From Planctomycetota bacterium (GTDB taxonomy: Bacteria; Planctomycetota; PUPC01; JACPCR01), in contig JASLXP010001128.1 in the NCBI GenBank assembly GCA_030740295.1, positions 1-9,173 of the forward strand: a stretch of 9,173 bases of DNA, in the 5' to 3' direction. Position 1 is the first letter of the stretch. Each line of letters opens with the position of its first letter. Below the pieces are notes generated by a model. The model was not told where the DNA came from. It made no database searches and worked only from the letters and a program-made list of their open reading frames with translations. This document shows positions 1 through 7,500 of the stretch, in pieces. The position numbers and the translations under genes are program-made.

Positions 1-1418
1 TGGGCATCTGCGCGACGACTCAAGACCCGGCCCGAATCAGAGCGGCCTGGCGGTTTATCCGGTTTGTGGGAAGCGATGAAGCCGAGCGCGAAATCGTTCG
101 CACCTATATCGAGAATGGTTACGGCAGCTTCATCAATCCGAAAAAGCTGAAACGTCACGGTTACGAGGAGTATCTTCCTTCCGTGCCAGAGCAGTGGGCC
201 GAGACGCTCAGTTACTCGATGGAGAACTGCGCGCCCGCACCTTACGGAAAGAGCTGCCAGGCATACATTCTGCGAGCCAGCCAGCCGCTGCAGGCGGCCA
301 TAGCGGAAAACATTGCACGAATGCCGGACAGACAGAAACGACTCGAGCGTCTCCAAACGCTTTACGATCGGGCAGTCGCCGAAGCCAATGAAAAGATGCT
401 CGGGCATGTCCCGGAAGAGGAGATGCGTTACCGGCGAAAGGTCGCCCTGGCCATCGTCGTGGTGATGCTGCTCGCATTTGGGTTTTTGACCGTTTACGTG
501 TGGCGCATTTTCACGCCGGAGCATCCTGTCGATGTCAAGAAGAATCTCAGTAGGAACGCCCTTGCTTATGCACTTTTGTTTCCGGCTGTCCTGACCATTC
601 TGGTTTTCAATTACTACCCGCTGTTCCGCGGTGCGGTTATGGCGTTCCAGGACTACAGCGTTCTCGGCGGTTCGAGCTACGTGGGGATGGACAACTTCGC
701 CTCGGTCCTCTTCGACAAAGTTTTCTGGGTCTCGCTGCTCCGGACGGCGGAATACGTTTTCTGGTCAATGGTGCTGGTGTTTATCCCGCCCATTCTGCTG
801 GCCGTGGTGCTGAGCGAGATACCGCACGGCAGGGTTCTGTTTCGTGTCATCTACTACCTGCCGGCCGTGTTGTCCGGGCTGGTAGTCATGCTGATGTGGA
901 AGGTGTTTTTCGATCCATCAGAGTCAGGCACTTTCAACCAGGTGCTCACGGTTCTCGGCATCGGCCCTCAGAAATGGCTGCACTCGCCTTCGCTGGCCAT
1001 GATGTCCATCATCATGCCTCTCGGCTGGGCCGGCATCGGCCCGGGATGCCTCATTTATCTCGCGGCGCTGAAGACCGTGCCTGAAGATCTTTACGAAGCG
1101 GCTGCGCTGGATGGTGCAGGGTTCTTTCGCCGCATTATTCATGTCACCTTCCCAACAGTCCGGCCGCTCATTCTGATTCAGTTGATCTTCGTCCTCATCG
1201 GCTCATTCCAGTCCGCGGACAACGTTCTGGTGATGACCGGTGGAGGACCCGACTACGCGACGCACGTGATCGGCCTGGAGATTTTCTACAGCGCCTACGT
1301 CTACCTACGCTTCGGCGCCGCCATCGCCATCGCCTGGATTCTGGGTTTCCTGTTGGTCGGTCTGACTATGCTGCAAATGAAAAGGATTTCGAAATTGAGT
1401 TACACGGCCGCAACGTAG
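1..1418 (+). CDS. Solute-binding protein fused to MalF-type sugar ABC permease (5' partial)
   Basis: This is the end of a fused importer subunit that binds a sugar outside the membrane and forms half of its membrane channel. The frame is open from base 3 to the TAG at 1416-1418 (471 codons), so the gene starts left of the window; the GTG at 66 lies mid-domain and is not the real start. Bases 3 to about 425 encode a typical end of an extracellular solute-binding protein (AAWRFIRF, ENGYGSFINP, GYEEYLP). A hydrophobic helix follows (438-506), then a short polar loop and a permease of six predicted helices beginning near 555. The EAA loop that docks the ATPase is clear (1077-1166: YEAAALDGAG, then FPTVRP), and TGGGPDYAT is characteristic of MalF/UgpA-type permeases. 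The permease assignment is firm; the binding-protein assignment rests on recognised C-terminal patterns only. The partner permease lies 87 bases downstream. The ATPase is absent from the window and may be shared or encoded elsewhere. Confidence 0.88.
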   Translation, partial: GICATTQDPARIRAAWRFIRFVGSDEAEREIVRTYIENGYGSFINPKKLKRHGYEEYLPSVPEQWAETLSYSMENCAPAPYGKSCQAYILRASQPLQAAIAENIARMPDRQKRLERLQTLYDRAVAEANEKMLGHVPEEEMRYRRKVALAIVVVMLLAFGFLTVYVWRIFTPEHPVDVKKNLSRNALAYALLFPAVLTILVFNYYPLFRGAVMAFQDYSVLGGSSYVGMDNFASVLFDKVFWVSLLRTAEYVFWSMVLVFIPPILLAVVLSEIPHGRVLFRVIYYLPAVLSGLVVMLMWKVFFDPSESGTFNQVLTVLGIGPQKWLHSPSLAMMSIIMPLGWAGIGPGCLIYLAALKTVPEDLYEAAALDGAGFFRRIIHVTFPTVRPLILIQLIFVLIGSFQSADNVLVMTGGGPDYATHVIGLEIFYSAYVYLRFGAAIAIAWILGFLLVGLTMLQMKRISKLSYTAAT

Positions 1419-1424
1419 GAGGGG

Positions 1425-1445
1425 CGTCCGTTTTGCAGACGGGCG
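1425..1445 (+). repeat. Hairpin in the gap between the two permease genes
   Basis: CGTCCGT (1425-1431) pairs with ACGGGCG (1439-1445) to give a 7-bp stem with one G-U pair and a 7-base loop. An alternative outer pairing, GGGCGT (1422-1427) with ATGCCC (1448-1453), is also possible. No T-run follows, so it is unlikely to be a simple terminator. It could stabilise or partly attenuate the transcript between the two permease genes, or be a copy of a dispersed GC-rich repeat. The pairing is seen; the role is a guess. Confidence 0.4.
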
Positions 1446-1505
1446 AGATGCCCAACCTACGATTCGAGCTGCGGCATCAACGATCAACCATTAACCATTC
1501 TTCCA

Positions 1506-3317
1506 ATGCCCATCATTCTTCAGACCGAACAGAAGCACTGGACATCCCGAATTATTCACGGGGTGATGTATGCAATTCTGTGCCTGGGCGCTGCCACGAT
1601 GGTGTATCCGTTTCTGTTAATGGTGTCCGGCTCACTGAAGAGTCGAGTCGATGCGAATGACTTCGATATTATTCCTCGCTACTTCTTCGATCTCGAACAG
1701 CTCTATCGAAAACAACAGGAATCCAAATACAGCGAAAATCTGCAGTCGTATATTCAGACGACCCACGATGATGCCCTGAATTTCAAGACCATCAGAAGAC
1801 CCGCCCCATTTAAGCAGGCCCTGCTTTCAGATTGGAGGCTATTTCTCGACCAGGCAGACATGCCGGTCTCCTGGTTTCTCACAGGATATGGCCCCACGCT
1901 GGATGGCAAAATTATCCAGAAGAATGAACGGTCATTTCGAGACTTCATCAAGCAGAAGTGCGACAACGATCTGGCGCAGTTCAGGCTGGAATTCAATGAG
2001 CCCATCGAGAACTGGTTCTTTCTGAAGTTCCAGCCCGAGCGCCTTGCCGACCGAAAGTATCAACTCAGCCAGACGCCCCTGATGTCCGCGTTCTATGGGT
2101 TTAAGAATTCGTTGCCAGTTGAGGATAGGATCTACGTATCTTGCGACGGAGCGTATGCGCGATTTGTGAAACTGAATTCCAGGCGAACAGCCAAAGCTCT
2201 TGTGCGACAAAGCACCAGCACAGAGTGGCAAGGATTTGTCAGGACGGCCCTGCACCCGCAGTTCATTCAGATTCAGGCAGAGGCAATGCCGCGTTGGAGT
2301 GCATTCCTCAAAACGAAATATGGCCAGGTCGAAAACCTGAACAAGCTCTACAGAAGTGATTTCGATGACTTCACCGGAGTTCCATTTCCGGCGGATAAAG
2401 TGCACGCATCCGCGGCTTTGACGGATTACATTCTTTTTCTTTCGGATCCTGACATATTACCTGCAGGGCACATCTACCTTGATACTCCAGAGCTTCGTTG
2501 GCGCGAGTTTCTTGCAGACAGATACAGAACAGTTTCGGACCTCAATGACGCGCACGGCAGGACATACACTTCGATAGCTGAAGTTCCCATGCCGCAACGA
2601 GAACTCGATGACGCTTTCTGTGCAGAGAACTCAGGTGGTCTTCGCATGCGCTATGCGACCAGGAATTTCCACATGGTCCTGGAGTACATCCTGCTGTACG
2701 GGCGCGGATTATGGAACACTGTTGTTTACTGCATTCTGGCCATTGTGCTGGCCCTCGTTGTGAATCCGCTTGCCGCCTATGCATTGTCGCGCTTCGACCT
2801 GCCAAGTGAGTACAAAATCCTCCTGTTCCTGATCGCTACGATGGCTTTTCCGGGCGTCGTCACGATGATCCCTAATTTTCTTCTCCTGCGCGATTTGGGG
2901 ATGCTGAATACTTTTGCCGCTCTTCTGCTGCCCGGGATGGCAAACGGCTACTCCATTTTCCTTCTCAAGGGGTTCTTCGACAGCCTTCCCAGAGAGCTCT
3001 TTGAAGCAGCCGATATCGACGGCGCGAACGAGTGGCAGAAATTCTGGATTATCACGATGAATCTCTCCAAGCCGATCCTCGCTGTCATTGCACTCGGAGC
3101 GTTCAACGGCGCCTACACTAATTTCATGTATGCGTTCATCCTGTGCCAGGACAGGGAAATGTGGACGATGATGGTGTGGCTCTATCAGCTTCAACAGTTC
3201 TCTGCGCAGAGCGTGGTTTTTGCTTCGCTGCTGATCGCTGCTATCCCGACGCTGCTTGTTTTTGTGCTCTGTCAGAATGTGATCATTCGTGGCATTGTCG
3301 TGCCGACGGAGAAGTGA
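1506..3317 (+). CDS. MalG-type carbohydrate ABC permease with large extracytoplasmic insertion
   Basis: Second membrane subunit of the sugar importer, 603 residues against roughly 270-300 for ordinary MalG-type permeases. Helix 1 is at residues 17-41, ending in the usual pattern YPFLLMVSGSLKS. The conserved permease core resumes only at about residue 395 (GLWNTVVY), with helices near 403-430, 436-461, 466-490, 520-542 and 566-594. The EAA loop is intact (EAADIDGA, 500-507; KFWIITMNLSKP, 512-523), so it should still couple to an ATPase. Residues about 50-390 are a hydrophilic insertion that topology places outside the cytoplasm. It contains two copies of a W-x-x-F-L-x-x-(K/R)-Y-x-x-V-x-x-L-N motif (263-295 and 331-363). 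The ATG at 1506 gives a short cytoplasmic tail before helix 1; no Shine-Dalgarno is visible. It probably forms an operon with the upstream fused subunit. A few lines of the insertion that I counted by hand are AT-richer than parts of the upstream gene (about 40-47% GC at 1681-1800), so the insertion may have a separate history. Confidence 0.9.
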   Translation: MPIILQTEQKHWTSRIIHGVMYAILCLGAATMVYPFLLMVSGSLKSRVDANDFDIIPRYFFDLEQLYRKQQESKYSENLQSYIQTTHDDALNFKTIRRPAPFKQALLSDWRLFLDQADMPVSWFLTGYGPTLDGKIIQKNERSFRDFIKQKCDNDLAQFRLEFNEPIENWFFLKFQPERLADRKYQLSQTPLMSAFYGFKNSLPVEDRIYVSCDGAYARFVKLNSRRTAKALVRQSTSTEWQGFVRTALHPQFIQIQAEAMPRWSAFLKTKYGQVENLNKLYRSDFDDFTGVPFPADKVHASAALTDYILFLSDPDILPAGHIYLDTPELRWREFLADRYRTVSDLNDAHGRTYTSIAEVPMPQRELDDAFCAENSGGLRMRYATRNFHMVLEYILLYGRGLWNTVVYCILAIVLALVVNPLAAYALSRFDLPSEYKILLFLIATMAFPGVVTMIPNFLLLRDLGMLNTFAALLLPGMANGYSIFLLKGFFDSLPRELFEAADIDGANEWQKFWIITMNLSKPILAVIALGAFNGAYTNFMYAFILCQDREMWTMMVWLYQLQQFSAQSVVFASLLIAAIPTLLVFVLCQNVIIRGIVVPTEK

Positions 3318-3320
3318 GGT

Positions 3321-3339
3321 GGCCACGCGGGTGGCCCGC
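3321..3339. terminator. Hairpin between convergent genes, possible bidirectional terminator
   Basis: GGCCAC (3321-3326) pairs with GTGGCC (3331-3336) around a 4-base loop. A competing stem is GCGGG (3327-3331) with CCCGC (3335-3339). The element sits in the 29-base gap between two convergent genes. On the + strand a T-rich tract (3347-3355) lies a few bases downstream, inside the end of the opposite gene. There is no adjacent T-run on the - side. Position and stem support a terminator; the offset T-run makes an intrinsic mechanism uncertain. Confidence 0.45.
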
Positions 3340-3346
3340 GCTTCCG

Positions 3347-4507
3347 TTACTTTTTCGGTGGCACTGAGAGCCGATAAGGAACATTTGCATCCACTTGAGT
3401 CTGGCCGTTCTCGTTTCGAGTGACTGAAACGTGAGTGGTGATCTTCATCGTATCTCCCGGTGCGATCTCATACATGTACACGAGGGCGCGGCCGTCTCCA
3501 TCTGCGTCGGTGAACGAATCGGCATGTAGATTCAGAGGACTTTTGAACTGGTCACTTCTTTCAGTTGCTGGCCCGACCTGGAGGATTGCTCCAACTGTTT
3601 CCTTGCTGATTCCCTTTACTTTCCACATCAGGGAATGACTCTCATTGGTTGCCACGCAGCCGTCATAGAACTTTGGATCGCAGCGGAGAAATGGCGGCAG
3701 GAACTGCACGCCGATCTCGCCCTTTGCATGATTCACGCTGGATACCTTTGCCTGGTAAAGGAGAAGACTTCCTTCCACCTGCAGACTGCGACCATCCGGT
3801 GAGACACGTTTGATGCTGTAAGCCCTGGAACGAGTCGCGCTGCCGATCACTGCGATGGAACCGACGACCTCGGAGCCTGGCAGTACTGGCTCGGTCAGGT
3901 GAATCCACTGCGACTCGCGGTCAACACCTCTCACCGTTCCAACGTATTCGGCGCGTTCCGCCTCCAGCACGAAATCCTTCGACCGGATCAGTTTGCCGCC
4001 GGTCATGAAAACCTGCCGCAACGAGCCGTCCTTTCTTCTGGAAACGAAACCGAAGACCCCTTTCAGCGAAAAGTCATCTCCTGCCTTAACCGTATCTGTC
4101 GGGACGTCGGCCAACTGAGTATCGGGCTTCTGACCGGCCAGGCCGTGGTAGGCGATGACATCGTGACGGCCGGAGGACAATTCAACTTTGAGCGCATGCC
4201 CACTGTAAGCATCCAGGCCGGAAACCGGCAGACGGGTCGCAGAGATTACAGATGGCTGTTTCTCATAGGGCGACATCAAAGTCAGAAAGCCGCTCCTCAT
4301 TGCGTTCTCGGCTCTCTTCGCAAAGTGGAATCCGGTGATGTTGAAAGGGATATCGCCAACGACTTCCGCACTCGTGAGTGTTCCGCCTTCGGCGCCCCAG
4401 ACTCTGGCCTGCATGTGGATCTCAGTCTCTTGTGGGTTCTCACGATACTCAGGAGTCCCGTTCAGAAATCTCCAGTCAAGCGTTACCGGCCCGGTGATCG
4501 TCGGCAT
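3347..4507 (-). CDS. Protein resembling the C-terminal region of heparinase II/III-type lyases, no catalytic domain
   Basis: A 386-residue protein predicted to be rich in beta strands, without membrane segments or signal peptide. Residues about 70-125 (GFLTLMSPYEKQP, then SSGRHDVIAYHG) resemble the all-beta region after the catalytic barrel of heparinase II/III-like lyases, where an FLTxLxPY-type strand is common. Residues about 145-225 (KGVFGFVSRRKDGSLRQVF, then YVGTVRGVD) resemble the tail of the same proteins. Residues 330-365 (FTDADGDGRA, APGDTMKI) look like a final sandwich strand set. The catalytic alpha-barrel is missing. The ATG at 4507 follows the stop of the upstream gene by 30 bases and has a weak AGG six bases before it, so co-transcription is likely. 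It could be a true stand-alone domain or the remnant of a longer secreted lyase that lost its 5' part. The gene is convincing; the family assignment is from memory and moderate to low. Confidence 0.75.
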   Translation of the reverse strand: MPTITGPVTLDWRFLNGTPEYRENPQETEIHMQARVWGAEGGTLTSAEVVGDIPFNITGFHFAKRAENAMRSGFLTLMSPYEKQPSVISATRLPVSGLDAYSGHALKVELSSGRHDVIAYHGLAGQKPDTQLADVPTDTVKAGDDFSLKGVFGFVSRRKDGSLRQVFMTGGKLIRSKDFVLEAERAEYVGTVRGVDRESQWIHLTEPVLPGSEVVGSIAVIGSATRSRAYSIKRVSPDGRSLQVEGSLLLYQAKVSSVNHAKGEIGVQFLPPFLRCDPKFYDGCVATNESHSLMWKVKGISKETVGAILQVGPATERSDQFKSPLNLHADSFTDADGDGRALVYMYEIAPGDTMKITTHVSVTRNENGQTQVDANVPYRLSVPPKK

Positions 4508-4513
4508 AGTTTG

Positions 4514-4517
4514 CCTG
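4514..4517 (-). promoter_or_regulatory. Weak ribosome binding site before the heparinase-tail gene
   Basis: CAGG on the - strand lies six bases before the ATG at 4507, inside the 30-base gap after the upstream stop codon. It is short, but it is the only Shine-Dalgarno-like match ahead of any start in the window. The upstream codons in this frame offer no better start, so it supports translation from 4507. Confidence 0.35.
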
Positions 4518-4537
4518 ATTTCAAAAGAAGATCGATT

Positions 4538-7500
4538 TCACCGGCCTACCAGCGTATTTGGACGACTCCACCGGATACGTGCCAGCAGTGTGTTTCCCTG
4601 CCACTTGTCATGGGGCAGCGTCTCACCAACGGTGATCCAGGTCTCATCCTGTGACGCGTGGGTCACGTTGAAATTCCCCATCCGGGCCACGTGTTTTGCG
4701 TCATTTACGCCGTCGCCAATCAAAGGAAGAACGACCTGTTCGGTGCTGCGAATCAGGCAACGTTTTTCCAGGTCGACCTGTGCGATATAGATCGGCGCTC
4801 GCCAGCGCATGACGTTGACGTTGTCCTCTGCCTTCCTCGTGTATGCCAGGAAGAGGCGTTCGCTGTGAGTGACCCAATGTTGCTGGGTGGTGGACATGAC
4901 CAGAGGTTTGCCGTCCTCCCAGGCCCATGGCTGCATGTCCTGCCATTCGAGCCCGTCATCCGAATGGGCCACGTAACCTCGACCGTCTTCAGCCCGGATG
5001 GTCAGGTAATACTTTCCCTTGAAGAAAGTGAGGCTTGGTTCGAGCAGGCCGCGGCCAACAGCGAGGCGAAGCTCCTTCTCTGTTGCAGCTTTCACTTTTA
5101 ATCGTTCGCCATCGAATGCACAGAGGACGCTGCCGGCTGCTCGATCTTTTCTGCCACGAGGGCCGAATGACAGAGGGATCAGAATGTCACCGTTCGGCAG
5201 GCCCACTCGCTGATCGCAGTTTGAGGTGTAAATGGCCGAGGCGCGGGGATCGTCCCACTCGAGTCTGCGTCGCTCGGACCAGTTTCCCTTGCCGTCGCCT
5301 ACCACATAGACGGGATACCGCTCCGTTGCTCTCCGGGTGATGCGTCCATCTTTCGTGTAGTAAACGTTGTGACCCATCGCCAGGATAACGCCGGTCTGCT
5401 CGTGGAACTCGGGGACAGAATCGCAGACGCCATTCTGCAGGCCGTCTTCAGTTGGGACACGTCCGAATGCCTCGATGGGCCTGGGTTTCTTCCAGGTCTT
5501 GCCCATGTCCGTTGAGGTGGTCCAATGCACCTGGTGGAAAATGTCAGAGCCGGTAATTTTCTGGAGCGTCATCACAAACACGGTTTCATCGCCTCTCTTG
5601 AATCTGCACGCTCGCGGGTGAAACCAGGTGGGGGCTTTTCCGCTGCGGCCATCCCACAGGATCTCCGCGTTAATGCTCTGGATCAGTAGTGACGATGCTT
5701 CGTTCTCGAGATCTATGTTGTCGATGTAAATGCTGGATGCCTTGATGCCGTTGCTCACGAAACCGAGCCAGTTCAGGGCCTTCCAATCATCGTTTCGATT
5801 TTTCAGATTGGTGAACCGGACAGGCTCTTTGTCCCGGACAGTAACGGCCAGGTTCCAGTCACCCGTGGATTGCTCGCCCAGCCTGGCTGATATTTCCAGA
5901 TGGATCCAGGTGTCCACGGGCAATGTCATAAGCTGCCTGGCGTCCGAATGCAGGTTGCCGCTGACAATCTGCAGAGCCGGGCCGACGCGGTAAGGCGAGG
6001 CCCGGTCCCGCCACTCGTGATAGAACTTCGCATCCTTGTCGAGGCGGATATCAAAACTGCAGCGGGTAGAGCCGCTCTTATGATGAGGGCTGAAGTAGAA
6101 ATGCGGATTCCAGTTGCGCTTCAGGCCGGGGACATCAGTCATCTTCAAGGAACGCTCGCCACCCGCGGCCTGCTCGTCAGACACTGCAATGGAGTCTCCC
6201 TTATTTTCCGTACGTATGGTTGCGTTCGGAATCGGACGCTGCGCCTTGGGGTCTTCAAAATCCGCTTTCACTTCCAGCGCGGGAGGAGACGGCGGCAGTT
6301 CGAATGGCGGATACTCGACGCTGCTCGCGAGTTTGATCCAATCGGCGTCGCCGTAAACACCAGCCCTGGAAAAATCGAACGGCTTGAAGCCTGTCTTTGA
6401 CGCGGGCGAATCGGCTGCGAGACGAAAGTCATACTTCTCAGCATCGACAAACTTCGGATCTTCGACGACCGAGCCAGCGTCCCTTCCGCTCTTCCGCCAT
6501 TCATCGAGATTCATACCGGCGAAACTGATCGGCTCGCCGCTCGTTAGCCAGTAGAGATTCTTCTTCAGCTCAACCTTCGCCTGCTTCCAACGCCCGGCGA
6601 AAAGCGGTCCGTCCTTCCAATAGACGATGTTGTTTTCGAAGGTGAACGAAAGGTGCTTTTCGACGCGTGTAAACTGGAGCTGGTGATTCCGTGCGAAAGC
6701 AAGAATATTGTTTCGGATGACATTCTCTTTACCGTAGTGCTGGTGATAGCCGCCGGATTTGGTGTTGTAGACGAGGTTGTTCTCCATGACGATGCCGGTC
6801 GAGCCCTCGTCGTTGTAGAGCCCCCAGCCGCCGTAGCTCCACGAGAAAACATCGTGGATGACGTTGTTGCTCACCGTCGTGCCTTGCGACGGCCCGAGCG
6901 TGTAAACCCCACCCATATCGCTCAGCCAGCCCCAGCCAAGATGGTGGATATGGTTGAACTCGACCTTATTGCGCTTGCTCAGGCTCTCCGCATATCCCCA
7001 CCTCCAGCCCACAGACATGCCGCTGTAATAGAGATCGGCGACTTCATTGTGAGTCACCTGGTTATCGGCGGTCTGGCCGATCCACACACCGACCGCGCAT
7101 GGGAACACGCGCCCTCCATGCCGGATGATGTTGTTGTCGACGGTGATGTGGCTCGTCTGCTCTGCCTTGTTTCTGTTCAGCCCCATCTCGCCGATACGGA
7201 CGCCGCCCGCGCCCAGGTCATGGATGTGACAATGCACCGCCCTGCAATCACGACAGCCTTTGCGGAACCAGATTCCGTAGCGCCCCGTATGTGCTACCTC
7301 GCAGTTCTCAATTGAGATGTTTCGTGCGCCGTCTATTTGAACGACCGCTTCGATGGATGCTGCGGCCTGCTGTGGCTCGAAGCCCTTCTCAGGGGTCAGC
7401 CATTGGGAATGCCGAAAGGACAATCCTTCGAAGCTCAGGTGTTCGACATACTTCTCATTTTCGGCATCCCCTTCGATGATCAGGAAATGCGAAGAGACCG

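Noticed and set aside
66..68. GTG as start codon of the first gene
   Set aside because: The frame is open upstream to base 3 and the residues before it (AAWRFIRF) continue a binding-protein domain, so the GTG is internal and the gene is 5' truncated by the window.
1932..2405. 157-codon open frame on the - strand inside the permease insertion
   Set aside because: The + frame continues into the conserved permease core without a break and contains the internal repeat; the reverse frame shows no recognisable pattern.
2709..3326. 205-codon open frame on the - strand
   Set aside because: It lies entirely opposite the MalG-type permease core, and its translation is polar, histidine- and glutamine-rich and without recognisable domains.
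3899..4654. 251-codon open frame on the + strand
   Set aside because: It is antisense to the heparinase-tail gene and the end of the glycosidase gene, whose translations look like real beta-rich proteins; this frame does not.
6653..7315. 220-codon open frame on the + strand, rich in Val and Ala
   Set aside because: It is antisense to the conserved GH141-like segment, and its composition is what a reversed beta-helix gene gives.
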